A stretch of 64,000 nt of DNA from Phyto melanocephala (GCA_941918925.1 OW799236.1:117878562-117942561), one strand, 5' to 3'; shown: positions 33,750 through 47,100, counted from the stretch's first letter. The notes: a model not told the origin generated them from the letters alone. Numbers and translations are program-made.

Positions 33750-34536
33750 TATGTTTTTCAAAGAACGATTTTGGAAGATTTTTAAATTGATTTTTTTTAA
33801 TTTTCCCTCCAAAAACATTTTTAAGGATACTTTGTGATCATGCAAAAATTTAGGAAAACTTTATCTTGTTAAAAAAAATTTAAAGTACTTTATGTTCTTA
33901 TACAACTGTTTGAAATTTTTTCAAAAATTTTTACGAAATTTTGCTTCAAAAAAATATTTTTTATTATGTTTTTTTTTAACAAAGTGATTTTTATAATATT
34001 TTCAATTTGTAGAGATTTTTAGAAACATTTTTTCCTAACAAAATTTTAAAAATTCTTTGTAAAAACTTTTGGGAAGTTTTTTAAATATTTTGGGAACTTT
34101 TTTCTTTATAAAAATTACAAGGTAATTTTCTTTTTCTAGATAGATTAATTAAATTGGTCATAGCATTGTTATTGATTCTTATATTACTGATAATAGTTTT
34201 ATAGGAAATTTTTTCATTATTGAAAATTTTTAAATAAATTTTACCTTGTAGATATTTCTTAAAAATTAATATTTATACTGATCATATTTGAAAGTATTGC
34301 GAAATTATTTAAGTAAAATTTGTATATAATTCTAAATTAATATTTATTTAAACTTTTTATTCACTTCAATCACTTGTCCTGCCTAAGGTTTATTTTCATA
34401 AATTTTAAAATCCCAGAAATTTTTTAAATAAAATTGTAAGAATATTTAAAAATACAGAAAAATATTTCCTTTCTTAGCCAACTATAATATGTTTTCAAAA
34501 CCGGTGTACAGTTTAGAATTTAAACAACTCTTTAAA
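33750..34536. other. No recognisable gene
   Basis: Very AT-rich sequence with repeated AAAATTTTT-type words. No bounded element is visible. Confidence 0.6.
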
Positions 34537-36096
34537 TCTATATATATAAAAGAGTAACGTGACTGACTGATTCATCATCGCACAGTCCAAACGCAAACGG
34601 TTCCTCTTTCAATGTATACCTCCACTAAAAATGGATTTTTGGAAATTCGTACTTTAAAAGGGTAAAAAAGGGTAAAATCGGTAATCTTATATCTGCTAAA
34701 CTAAAAATTATACAAATTAAATTGAAAAAAGTATTGTAATTTGCACAGAAAATAAGCTGACAGGTGTCTGTCCTTTTTTTTTGTTTTTTTGAATTTTCTA
34801 CCCCTAATGTCAAGAAACGTGTAAAAACTATAGTTTGGTACTTTTTTGGTACCCTGTGTAACTTCTAAACACATAAAGCTAGGAAAAAACTTTAAACTTT
34901 TTTATGTAGTCCGCAAAAAAATATTAACAATAATTTGGCACTTTTGCCAAATTCACATGTATAAGGGGTAAAAATTTTCCCGTTTTTTGGTACTCTTTTT
35001 TAAAACAATTTTTTTTAATATTATTCAATAGCACAAAATTTGATCATTGTTATTGCCTAAGAGAATATTGACAATTATTTAGGTGAAATTTTTGGAAACT
35101 TTGTTTAGGACAAAAAGGGTACCAAAAAAGGCAAAATTCCGGAAAATTTATGTAATTCATAATTAGATAGCCAATTTTCACTAAATTTTTAATTGGGATT
35201 TCACTGGACATAAAAAATTATGTAATTTAGTGAAAATTGAAATACATTCATAACAGGATAGAAAAGGGAAAAATCGGGAAGAGTTTGGAACTTTTTAGAA
35301 CATAATTATTTTTATACAAGACAGAGTAGATTTACTGACTTTAAATCATGTATATAAGATATTTTCTTACATAGATATTTGAATAATTTAAACTTGGAAT
35401 TTGGAACATGGACCAAAAATGTACTTTTTAGCATTTCTATGGTACTTTTCATATTTTCTACGTTTATAAAGGTAGAATTGTAAAATAATGGACTATTGAT
35501 TCCAGGTGAGACTAAAAATGTTATGGGCGAAAAAAAGGTACTTTTTTAAATTTTTATGGTACTTTTTGTATTTTCTACGTTTATGAAGCTAAAATTGTGA
35601 AATAAAGGATTACTGATTCAAGTTAAGAATTAAAATGATATTGGCGACACAAAAAGAGCCTTTTCGTATTTTTATTGAACTCCTCCTATTTTTACGTTTG
35701 TGAACATAGATTCTTAAAATGAGTGTTTCTTGACGACCAAAATACATTTTTCTCTTCTTTTTTATATTTTGTATACATAGAATTCTGACTGTAGGTAATA
35801 ATAAGCCAAGTGGAAGTTTTGAGTAAGGAAAAACTGTTACTTTTATTATTAATTTTTGGGTTATTTTTGCAAATTATGAATCTTAGTTTTTGAAACTCAG
35901 TAGCATTGATCTAGCTTTTAGTTAGGAAATATATGCCTGATGTATCTTTACTCTACTTTATATTTCTCTAAGTAAATTGTACAAGAGACACAAATTTTCA
36001 TAAATTGAACCAAAAATGTTTAATAATTAAAAAGAGAACTTGAGTATTCAATAAATATTAAGAACTACGCTATCGAAGTAGCGGTTTATATGCTAG
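34537..36096 (+). mobile_element. 1.56-kb non-autonomous Helitron
   Basis: The left end A|TCTATATATATAAAAGAGTA followed by ACGTGACTGACTGATTCATC is a widespread insect Helitron start. The right end has the hairpin CGCTA-TCGAAG-TAGCG followed nine bases later by CTAG, the canonical Helitron 3' structure. The base after CTAG is G rather than the usual T. The interior is non-coding with repeated GGTAC-T-rich motifs and a tandem array of about 117 bp. No Rep/helicase is present. Confidence 0.7.
35425..35720 (+). repeat. About 117-bp degenerate tandem repeat inside the Helitron
   Basis: Three successive units carry a GGTACTTTT motif, TATTTTCTACGTTTAT-AA, an AAATAATGGA/AAATAAAGGA block and ATTGATTCMAG. 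The third is most diverged. Confidence 0.65.
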
Positions 36097-37924
36097 GTTT
36101 ATAATATAATATAAATGTGTCTTTTTATAGAACTTGAGGTCACTTCTTGGTTTCTAAAAAAAAAGTATTTATTAATTTTTTATTATCATGTTAATAAATA
36201 ATTCTTCTTTATTTGTTTATTATTAATTCTTTATTATTATGTTAATAAAATTTTTTTTATCAAAAACAAAAAGTGATCTTTTACTCAAGAATAAGATCAA
36301 ATTATCAATAAAAAGATCAAGAACATAAGAGGATATGTTTCACAAAATTTAATAAAATTAGAAAATGGAGAGCAAAGCAATTCTTTCTCAAATTTTCTTT
36401 CAAAATGAAAAAAATATTCTCCACGTTCATACTATCTTATATTTTTAGGTAAATTCTGTTATGCTTTCGTGATCCATCCTTAGGCAGATAAATTTCAAAT
36501 TTTCAAATTTTTATTCATATCGAATGGCATTTTCTCTATGTTCATATTTTCTAATATTTTTAGTTAATTTCTGTTAGATTTTCTCTATTTTCTATTTCTT
36601 CTTTATTCTTTTATTATTCTATTCTTATTTTTTAGTTCTATATTTAGGCGTCACAATGGACCCTATTGGTCTCTGGGTGAGGGAGTGAGGGTAACTTTGC
36701 GCCAGCTTAACTACCTACCTATCTCCCTACCTTCTCTATCTATCCTTCGGCTAACTGTATTGAGACTATATTTGTGTTTGTTTTTTAATTTTTTACTTAT
36801 ATTTACTTTAAGGCAAAAACATTTTTGGGATAGATTTTTGTTAGAAATATACAAGTTTGAATTTTCCCTTTGCTAAAAGTTTTTGGAAAAAGTGTGATTT
36901 CGAAAAATTTTAGTTCTTTGTTTTTTATAAAATTAAAATATATATCAAATAGACATTTTAATGTATATATTTTCCTGTTTAGATATGCAGTTTAAGAACT
37001 ACTGTATTAATATTACACTACCATTATTATTATTATTGCAAAAATGCTTTTGAAACAGCAGCTGCTTTTAATTTATTTTATTCATTTTTAATCAACTTGC
37101 AATAAATATGTACAGACAATATAAAAAATACTATTTGCGGTTTCTGGCTACCGCCTTTATTTTTTTAAATTGCGTTTTTAATAAAATATTATTGTAAATC
37201 AAGTTATCGAAAAACCCACTAGTGACACTTGTTCACTTTAAAAATGCTTTTTCTTTCTTGTTTGATTTTTTCAAAATATTCGTAATTTAAAAATCCTCTA
37301 GCAATGTTTTTTTGTCTTCATTTTAGAATAATTAAAATTTTTATCTAAATAATTATTTATTTTGTTATAATTACACCTACACTAAAACTAAAATCCCGCT
37401 TGCTTTTAATTGCTAAGCTTTTTCTTTAAAAGTAAAAACGTGTTTGTTTTAATCATGTTTGTTGCTGGCATGATTCAAACTCTTTTGTATTTATGGTGAT
37501 TTTTATTTGTTGTCATAAATCACATTTTCCAACAGACTTGCTGTCTAGCAATTACGTGGTAAACAAAGTTGGTGATTGTTTAAAGTAATTTATTAAGTAA
37601 AGTTTAATAAAAATATTTGGGACAGCAACAAAAGCATTGTTTCACGTGGAATTAAGGGCAAAAAGATAATTTAGTTTATTGGTTGTTGGATTTAAGCAAG
37701 TTTCCATGAATTTCACTGGTGTTTGAGCCAGGCATATTATCAGTAGACTTTTACCAAAAAAATTTTTAGAAATATTACAAGCTTGATTTAAAACTTTTAT
37801 TTGTTTACGATGAAATTTTTATTTTGTTTTTTGTTTTAATTTTTATTTTGTATTTTGTTTTGCTTGCAATTTTAATTTTGTTAAGAAAAATTAAAAAAAA
37901 AATAACAAATTTAAAAAATCACTA
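36097..37924. other. No recognisable gene
   Basis: AT-rich sequence. A small pyrimidine-rich patch lies at 36700-36760 and a short local duplication of TATTTTTAG-type words near 36440-36570. Confidence 0.55.
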
Positions 37925-39441
37925 ATAAAAAGGCCGTGCCGAATCCGTAAATATCCTTCATTATTACGTAGAAAAGAAAAGGACCACACCGCACCAAAGC
38001 CTAGATATCAAATTTTTATTTTGTAGGCTGTGTTGATTTACTTTTTATTCATTGCATATAGATTTATAAAAAGTTTACTGTGTTCTCCTGGTTAACTGCT
38101 TTCATTTTACCCCCATAATTATGTCGCTGAGAAACAAAAACTTCCGCCATTTTTTTTAGGGCGACATCTTGGATTATATTTTTTGTTTTTTTAACTGGTA
38201 ATTTCCTACATTTTGATACCAATTTTGTCAAATTTGAAGGCAGAAAAGCTTTAATTACTATATTCTATCCATATACAGTATGCAAAATCCATATTCATAC
38301 ACCCTTTGCACCCTTTGTTTATGTTAATTACTGATTGTCGTTATTTTTCTTAAGTTTAATTACTGAAGTTTCTCTATTTTTGTTTTTTTTAAATAAATAC
38401 GCTAAAGCTTAAAATACTATAAACAAACCTAATTAAAGTATTGAAATTACGGAAAATCAAAGTTTATGACAAAAATTAATAGTGTACGAATATGAGTTTT
38501 GCATACTGTATCTTTTATTTTCTTTCGGACGCCATCTTTGACTTAAACTTTTTCATTGTTTACTGTATTCTTCTGGTAAAGCCCTTTCATTTGATATATA
38601 TACTGTGGGGAGGTTAAAGTTGGTATATTTTTGATTATTAGATTTAAACCAGATATAAACTTATTGTACGCCATTTTGTAGTGGCGTCCATTATTGATTT
38701 TTAATTTTGCTTACTGCATTATATTTTTTGCTAGTCAAGCCCTTTCATATGACTCCAATATGTCGATTTTCTAAAAGCAGAGGAATTTTGTTCAAGAAAA
38801 GGCACCAAAGCAGTTGCATTTTCATGTTTATATCTCAGTTGCGTTTACACTTATTTATCAGTTTTTCTCACCAGCAATCTTTAAGACAATTGCTAATATT
38901 AAGGTGTTTTTATCATGTTCGTAGCAGGCTTAGTAACTCAAAAAATATATATGTTTTAGAAAATAATTTTTGCCTATAACTTTGCCAACTAATTCCCAAT
39001 TTGTCCACAATTGTTAAAGGGTAGCAATAGAGGCATATGATATCTATAAGTAGTAGCGAACTTGTCTAAATATATCCTGGCGTTTAAAAAATTTGAATTT
39101 CTTGGTAAAAATATGAGAGTAAAAAAGAAGCAGTCTCGTTTATTTGCTTATAACTCCAAAAGTTATAAGTCAATTGAGCTAGGTTTCAAAAGTTGCTCAG
39201 TTTCAGATATTTCCAAAAGATTGGCATCACACTCTTATCAATGAAACATGTAGGGGTTATTAAAGTTGACTTCAAACCATCACGCGGACACACGGACAGG
39301 TAAAGACCAACCCAATCCAGCCAACTCCCCTCGTGATAAGGTTTCAGATATTATATCCTTTATGGGGTCGGGAATAATTATAGAAATTGTAATTGCAATA
39401 ACAAAGTAATATATAACCTTGAAACCACTGGTGAAGGGCAC
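37925..39441 (-). mobile_element. mini-me-related element (copy F), interrupted by a Tc1-like MITE
   Basis: In minus orientation the right end holds GATTCGGCACGGCCT and the left end (39280-39441) a decayed GTCY tract (CCTGTCCGTGTGTCCGCG), ATCCTTT/CCCCATAAAGG and a CCTTCACCAGTGG end block. Internal units around 38085, 38560 and 38715 share an ACTGTATTCTTCTGGT theme followed by AAGCCCTTTCATTTGA, and a GGCGTCC block. The same units occur in the copy at 47.3-49.0 kb, so these two form a subfamily distinct from copies A, B and C. Confidence 0.6.
38276..38509. mobile_element. 234-bp Tc1-like MITE nested in copy F
   Basis: The inverted ends CAGTATGCAAAATCCATATT and CAGTATGCAAAACTCATATT (reverse complement) extend to about 27 bp and are flanked by TA on both sides. 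Termini starting CAGT with a TA target are typical of Tc1-like elements. Non-coding. Confidence 0.75.
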
Positions 39442-39627
39442 AAGAATAAAGTGGAGCGATTTGCATGAATTTTATTAACTAGTTTTTGCTTTGAAAAAGC
39501 CTAAATGTTTTAACAATTTTCTAATAAAGCCTTCATTTTGTAAGAGAATTAATAAAATCGTTAAACTGTTGTGCGTATTTAATTTTTTTAAGGAGATTTA
39601 TATTTAAGTAGACGCTGTTTGAACGTA

Positions 39628-39891
39628 CATATCGATGCCTTACTTCCTCAACCTCGTATCTTAAAAAATAAGATTTTTCAGGAAACAAAAAAAAAACGGT
39701 TCATCTTTTTATACTTCAGTGTTTGGTTAAAAGTTTAAATGCAATTATTAAGGAATTGATTGTATTTATGTATATTAGTAGTAATAATATACTAATCTTC
39801 TTTAGTTAAAGAATGAAACAATCGTTTGATATGAAAAAGTCAAAACCGTATTTTTTAAGTTACGAGGTTGAGGAAGTAAGGCATCGATATG
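39628..39891. mobile_element. 264-bp TIR element with TA flanks
   Basis: The ends CATATCGATGCCTTACTTCC match in inverted orientation, and the match continues through TCAACCTCGTA-CTTAAAAAATA (about 40 bp, one mismatch), flanked by TA. The near-identity of the arms suggests a recent insertion. Non-coding interior. Superfamily probably Tc1/mariner-like, from the TA only. Confidence 0.75.
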
Positions 39892-39893
39892 TA

Positions 39894-42218
39894 AACAGAA
39901 ATAGCTGGTATTATTTGCATAATCTGGTATTAATTGCGGTGAGATAAAACAGAGATTGCTTTAGTAAACTAAACCACAAAGAAAGGCAAAATTTACATAA
40001 AATAAAACAAAAACTCAAACTAATAAAATAAAAAACAACAACAATAAATGGATCTAAGTTGTACATATGAGCTGCTTTATGACAGCAACACTTAGTTAAG
40101 CGGACAATAGCTATAGTGTTAAGATGCTAATTAAAAAATTTTTTAATAAAATTTAATTGCGTAGAAATATTCAAAAAATTTGAAAAATTATTTCTTTTTT
40201 ACAGCATGGAAACTGTTAAAAACAATTGTATAAGTAAAAGTTAATTTTAAAAAAATTCCTAAAACTGAATTTTTCAAAAATTAAAATGAATTTTTTGCTC
40301 AATTATTATAATTTTTTATTTGAAATTAATTTTTCATCAGAGTTTGTTATTGATACTAATACACGAGTAATATATATTTACATACGTAAGTATATATGTA
40401 CATACAGCCATACATGCAAACATCAATACAGACTTAAGCTTTTACTAATAAGCATGTGTCTTAAGTCTTTAGTTTGTAATGCAATTAACATGACTCTTGT
40501 AGTTACAAGCATATAAAAAATATGCAACAATCTTTGACTTTTTAATTACTAGTCTTTTTTTCAACAATTAATAACCATCGAACATATTTCAATTTTTCCA
40601 AACAAATATTTCAAAATAAAATAAACATATAATTTAAACCGTTAGCATTAAGTAAAACACTATATTTTACGTCAACATTGTTTTATTTAAGCAACTCCTA
40701 ACAAAAGTTATAACAACAAAATCTATAAAAACGAAATGTTTTTTCTTAATTCTTTTATTTTTTCGTAATAGTAGGAGGAGTATATTGCTAAGCTTTCCTA
40801 GACAATTTTCTGAGGGAAATAGAAAAAAAAATATTAATTGAAAAAATTAATAATAAAGTAGGATTTTATTTTACTTTTATTGCATTTAAGGAAAACAATA
40901 TTAATCGCTAGTTGTGCTGAGTTGATTAAATACAGCAGGAGGAGGAGGAGGAATGAGCACCAACTATACAGCTTACACGATTAGAAGCGATGGTTCAAAT
41001 TAAAAATTCCTTTGCGTTTTAAGATTAAATAAAACAACAAAAAAAGGCCTTTCAACACCCACTAATAAACGCTTTTCAAATTTTTTATTTCATATATTAT
41101 TATTATTTTTTTTATACAGAAAAGCTACTAAATTTAGTGACTAGTAGTTGTCTACATTCTTTTTTGTTGATGATAAAATGAATATAATATAATGGGGGAT
41201 GTATCTAAATGTTAAAATTTTTTCTATTTGATATTTGTCTTGATATCTATTGATTTCGTGGCAACTTTTTTTCCAAGCTGATGAAGCAGCTGTCTGTGTT
41301 AATAATATTTCAAAGGTGGGTGCTTAAATAATGTTTAATGACTTTATAATATTTAATCATAAAACATGTTGAAAGTATTAGCAGACAGCAATGAAAGAAA
41401 GAAAAATGATAATTAAAAAACTACGTAAAATATGTTAGCTTTTGTTAAATGTTTGGTTCATCAAACGGTCATAAAGTTTGTTGTTATTAAACCATTTTAT
41501 AGGAATTTGTAAAGTCAGTATTATTTTCTATTTTCAACGGGAATATTCTTAAATTTAATTAAATGAAATTTTTTATATTATTTAATATTAAAGTTCATAA
41601 AATATAATATATAAAGCCAATAGTTTGAATAACGTTATTTTTTTATTTTTTAGTTTACATTTTTTTATTCTTTAATATGCTTGCAGCTTGTGGAGATTAT
41701 TTCCGTGACGGATAAAAAAATCTTTACAGATAACTTCTTCATCAACAGTATAAGCAATATTAAAAATATGATAGACCTTAATGTTGGCAATTCTTAATTT
41801 TACGCTTATTTTACCATAGACAGTAGTAGATTCTCCAGTAGCAGTTCGTTGATTTACTACGCATTATGGTTGTTAGTTTGTTTTAATTACTTAACCGAGC
41901 CTGATGATACACTGCAATGCTTCTTTGACTATTGTAAATACGTGCTTTTGACGAGTTATATACAAAGATAAAGCGAGGTCTCTGATTTTCTGCTTCATAA
42001 CTGATATGGGTCTAGCCGTAGTATTAGTTTAAGCTACGAGGTGCAAGCAAGTTTTAGTTTAATCGTGACTCAAATAATGTTTATGTGGTTAGTGTTTCTA
42101 AGGAGCGAAACACACATTAACTATTTTGTTTTTCAGCAATTTTATTAATAATATCCGTTATTTTCGCAACTATAGCAATTAACTCTAAATTTGCTTGGAT
42201 TTTCTTCTAGTGTCTTCA
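39894..42218. other. No recognisable gene
   Basis: AT-rich sequence. A short (AGG)n tract is at 40937-40952. No convincing coding region. Confidence 0.55.
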
Positions 42219-42460
42219 TACACTAAGAAACCAGTATCGGTTGTGAGTACCGCAATTGTTGCCAATCGCATAGTTTATTTGTGATAGTAGAATATTACGG
42301 TTATATCTACAGAATTTTGTTTCGGAATATAGTTATGTAGTCAGCACAAATAAATTATGATGCTTGCATTTGAAATTTTATAATCACAAATGAAAAGTTC
42401 GATTGCAGGAACTGAACCATTCAATTGGCAATGAATGTGATTTTCTGTTTTCTGGATGTA
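42219..42460. mobile_element. 242-bp diverged inverted-repeat element
   Basis: The left arm (CACTAAGAAACCAGTATCGG, then TTGTTGCCAATCG) and the right arm in reverse complement (CATCCAGAAAACAG, then TTCATTGCCAATTG) are imperfect inverted copies. The right arm is also similar to 63126-63190, where GGCAACAAATTCGGTTGTCA and CTGTTTTCTGAGTGCA occur. This is probably an old MITE family. Confidence 0.4.
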
Positions 42461-43443
42461 CGTGCCCTTAACTCGGTAACAGTATTTTTTTCTACTTCAG
42501 GCATAACTTTAAAATTTTTTACCCTGCACACTTGGGGCTTTGAAACTACTTAATTGTAATTGGAAATGTGATATGTGTTAGTCCATATGATATAGTCAAA
42601 AAATTATGAGTGCGAAGTTTCGCATGTTTTATTTTAGAATCGTGAATTGCATTCAAAAAGCTTTCATTTTTAGCTCAATTATGTCTTCACCAAATACTCG
42701 ATTTTTGTTGTCAAGTCTTGTAAAGTCTCATTGGTTTTCTGCGTTTTACCTCGCTTTCTTTCCTTGATTTTCATAATTGTATCTGTCGTCGATGGGTATA
42801 CTTTCGGCAGTTTGTGTTGAAATGTTGTTAAGGCAGAAATCATCTTAATAATCCCATTTTCATTAGCCTACACATTTCATTGGAAATTGTCTTGAGCTAC
42901 AACTTAAAAATATTAACTGGTGCACTACCATCAAGAACAGGGACCATTTATTAACGAAGATTTTAAATTATACTTCTCACTGGTCCCCCATATTACTCAA
43001 GATTTTTAACTTTCATTTCGAGATCTTAAAATTTCTTGACATCTTCTTCATCTTTTAATTGTCTGTCAAAATCATTTGAATGTACGACTACTCCACAAAT
43101 TAGTGACGTAATATTCGCAATGCCAGTGTTATATATAAGTTTATTATTTTGTAATTTCTTTAACTTAAAATTGAATTGAAAATAGGTTAATTCTCCATCC
43201 TAACCTGAATTTTTTAATTTGATATGTAATAGTTTTTGCAGCTTTTAAAAGAACAATTCTTATATTTTATTAAAAATTAATCAAAAAAAAAAAAACGATA
43301 ACCGTAATTGGTGCAGAATTTTTACTCCGTTTACTCTTGAGTATTTTTAAATTGATTTCTTAGACCTAGTTGTCCAGTATTCGGAAACATTTCCCTATTG
43401 AAATTAAAAAAAATTTTTCTTCAATTAACCAGGATATTACAAA
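42461..43443. other. No recognisable gene
   Basis: The composition is slightly less AT-biased than the surroundings around 42.7-42.8 kb, where a short minus-strand basic peptide can be read. No family could be named. Confidence 0.45.
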
Positions 43444-43539
43444 ACAAGTAAAAGCGCTATATTCGGCCGTGCCGAATCTTATATACCCTTCACAACGTGT
43501 AGTCATGCAATAACAGTAAATTCACGTATGTATGTTAAA

Positions 43540-43770
43540 AAAAACAAAAAAAAAATTTAAAAAAAAAAATTAAAAAAAAAAATTAAAAAAAAAAAAATTA
43601 TTATATACATATATAATATATATAAAACAAAAAAAAAATAAAAAAAAAATTAAAAAAAAAAAAATAAAAAAAAATAATAATAAAAATATATATAATATAT
43701 TAAATAAAAAATAAAAAAATAAAAAAAAATTAAAAAAAAAATTTTAAAAAAATTAAAAAAAAATTTTTTT
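43540..43770. repeat. (A)nT low-complexity tract
   Basis: About 230 bp are composed almost wholly of A-runs punctuated by TT, TA or TATATA. It lies next to the tRNA-like trace and may be its expanded tail. Confidence 0.85.
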
Positions 43771-43780
43771 TGCCTCAGCT

Positions 43781-43830
43781 GGGATTCGATGCCACGTTTT
43801 CTCTAACCAGTATACACGTTTGTATGTATG
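43781..43830 (-). other. tRNA-like SINE trace (B-box)
   Basis: On the minus strand a GGTTAGAG word is followed about 15 bases later by GGCATCGAATCCC and AGCTGAGGC. This resembles a tRNA variable region, T-arm (B box) and acceptor arm. The 5' half of the tRNA is not recognisable. It is probably a degraded tRNA-derived SINE, not a functional tRNA gene. Confidence 0.35.
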
Positions 43831-44197
43831 TATGTTGTTGTTATGTTGTTTTTGTGAAAAATAAATCGAGGTGGTCGTGGGTTTTTGCTCATATCTCAGT
43901 TGTTTATGTACCGATGTTTCTGATTTTCAATACCGATCTACTCCCGAATATTTCTGATATTTTAATACCTTACCCGGGTCCAACCTATGTCGGGGGGCTT
44001 CAAAAAGTTGATTTCAACATACACACGGACAGACGGTCAGACGGACAGACGGACAGACGGTCAGGGCTTAATCGACTCCTCTATTCATAAGCTTTCAGAA
44101 AATATATACTTTATGGGGTCGGAAATGAAAATTGTAGAAATTTCACACGGAATGACAAACCTATATATACCCTTTTTCACTGTGTGAAGGGTATAAC

Positions 44198-47100
44198 AAG
44201 CACACTGTGGCTTGCCGAAAAGATTTTCTTTGTAATCTTAGTGATGACCCTTTTGCTATATAATATATAATAGTTAAAACATTTTCTAAAAGCTTACATG
44301 ATATATGTACTCATCGAATAACTCCATGGATACTACGATAATTTTATATTCTCTTTAATAACATCTAATTATCGCATACATACTATAATTGATATCTTAA
44401 CTTGATATTAATCTAATATAACATTGCTTGACGGAAATACTCTCTATTACTCTCCTCAAAACTAGATAATATTATTTATTAAATTGCTAAATCAGACACA
44501 ATTCAAAGTCATATTAATGAGCATGTAGAATTATATTACAATAACATGTTAATGTATTCTGATCATAATGCAGCACCATATGGTAATGTCTGATCATATT
44601 GTGAAAAATTAAAAGTATTTTGTCGTATGTGGTTTTAGGTTGTAATTATATGGGATTAGATTATATTATGGTTACATACAACTATCTAGCAATCATATGG
44701 GGTATTAATATGATAATTATGTGATACTGTAACTTAGCCTATAAAGATTATTTGCAATCATAATATGTTTAAACTATACAATTTAATCAATTTTTATTGC
44801 TCTTAAATTATTAGCATCTCAATTATGTTTTTTTGTTACGTTTAGAAGACATCAATGGTCATTAGGTTTTCGATACTGGGTCAATTATTTTTTAAACTGT
44901 TGTTGGTAAAATTTTTAAGAAAAACTTTAATGATGTTGAGTCTGCAATCGAACTAATTTTCCTAAATGAAAAATCGACTACCTTAACAATACATTGTAGT
45001 CAATAGAAGCGATGTTCTTGGCCCTTAGACATCAGGTATTTATTGATTGTTTGTCAGAGCGGTCGTTAAGACTTTATCCTTGAAATCCTGTAAAGTCGAC
45101 TTTGAATGTCCACAATTTCTATGGCGGTTTAAGTGCTTTCACTAAAGTTTTTGCGTTGTGTGAAACGTTTATTTAAACATTAAAGTTTAATTACACTATG
45201 CTAGTTGAAAAAAAGAGACAATCCAGGCAACTGGCATTTTAACTTAATTAGGTTTTTTAAGATTGGCTCTGGTTTTCGAGATATACCGTTATTTCGAAAA
45301 TGGAGGAGGTTGCACAACATATGTTCGCGTAAGTCAAAAACGTTTTAGCTTATTGAAAAAAACTTAAAAAATCAAAATTCCGCAATAAAATTTCCTTTAA
45401 GAAAAATAAAAACTTTTTAATATCCGCAATCGTTTTAAAAACATTATTTTTTTTTTAAATTAATTTTTTTTAAATTTCGAAATTTTTGTTTTTTAAAAAA
45501 TCATAAAAAAATAAAAAATGTAGCTAGGCATTGATTTAATTCAAAAAAGTCGACAAATTTTAATTAATTTAAGAATTTCATAAAACATATCGTCTAAATT
45601 TCTTGATCTTTTTTATTGATTATATATGATTTTTTCCTTGAGATAAACTTTTTTGGTTTTTTTATAAAAAATTATTTATTATTAACCAATATTTCGCCAA
45701 CAAACAATGGGTGGCTTTTTCAGGGTAATATGTATACAAATTTTATAAAATTTCTCAAGCTTGAAAAAAATCATATATAATTTCATAAAACGCAATATTT
45801 GTGTGGGAGCCACCCAAAGAAGTGGAGTAACCGATTAAAAAACTCAAGCCCAGTGTGTCACGAAAAAAAGTGTCAGTTCTTGCACAGTGCTATTAAAACG
45901 TTGTGCTCAGTGTTTGAAATTGAAAACTAAATTATACTAAAAGTCGACTAAATAGGAAACTACTTATCAAGAATTTAAAGCCAACAAAATTGTGAATATA
46001 AGCCTAAGTCTCTTAAACTGAAAAATTGTCACTTAAAACTAAGAAAATCTAAATTTAATATGACCATGATATATAGACGAGCTTTTAAAATTAGTAGTTA
46101 TTTTTGAAGTAGCAGTAATTTGACTAAAAAAAATTTGTTTCACCTGTTGCTTAATAAAATAATATTATACTCCTTCTTACAGCAAACACAAAATTTAGTT
46201 CCCACAACATTTTGAAAACAGTGGAATATATTTTCTAAATATCTAAATATTTAGTCATAATTTTTGGCACAACTATTAAAAGTTAATTTTATGTTAAATA
46301 TTTAAATACATTTCCCATCATTATAAACACATTTCCTAAACATGCTTCACAGTCAGTCTTTTTTAAACAAACGCAGTTTTTTATAGACTCATTAAATAGT
46401 AAATTTAAATGAAAAAAATAAAAATAAAATAAAACAAAACAAAACATTTATTTTAATTACATTTCTTTTTGTTTTACTGCTAAATATTGTATGGCCCAAC
46501 GGTTTGGTGGTATCTCAATAATGCTGTTTCTTTTCATATTGTGGGTTTGTGGGGGAAGAATTAATGTCGACATTTAAAAATCTTAATAATGACAAGTAAC
46601 AATAAATTCTAAATATTATTTGACAGCTTCGACTGTTAGTTGGATCGAAATATACATTTAATATGACATAAATAATACCTTATAGAGACATAAGAAAAAA
46701 ATAATAATTATTGTTAGTTGTTTTGTAAAAAATAAAGTGAGGCATCGGTTTTTGTATACTTAAGCCAACTTTGAGCAAACAATAATTATTAATTGGTCAT
46801 TTAATAACAACAAAAATAAAACATCTGTACATTATAGTGTTTAACTTAAAAACTATTTTTTTTTTATTTTCCCCTCTACCTCAAAAGCTTCATTACTTTA
46901 TGTCCTGATTGCATACACTTGAAATCAAAAGAGTTTTGAATATATTTTAATTCTTAGATTTATTACTAACATTTCTTTTGATTTAATTCTCGAAAACACA
47001 ATAAACATTTCCTTTTCGCTATTCTCGTTTGTATAAAATATCAAACATTGCACTTTCTATATTAAAATCGATCTATCTTCTTAATATTTAAATCACGATT

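Larger units (their letters stand above)
43444..44197 (-). mobile_element. mini-me-related element (copy D)
   Basis: In minus orientation the right end has GATTCGGCACGGCCGAAT then GCGCTTTTACTTGT. The left end has the hairpin TATACCCTTCACACAGTG...GGGTATATATAGG, GTCATTCCGTGTGAAA, GACCCCATAAAGTATAT and a (GTCY)n tract at about 44022-44067. The interior contains a long A-rich low-complexity tract and a tRNA-like trace. Confidence 0.7.

Noticed and set aside
35493..35502. CCAG-GTGAG as a plus-strand ratchet site
   Set aside because: It lies in a degenerate 117-bp repeat of a Helitron, has a poor pyrimidine tract and is not repeated in the neighbouring units.
43770..44187. Open frames over the GTCY tract of mini-me copy D
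   Set aside because: They come from the microsatellite and repeat core, not from a gene.
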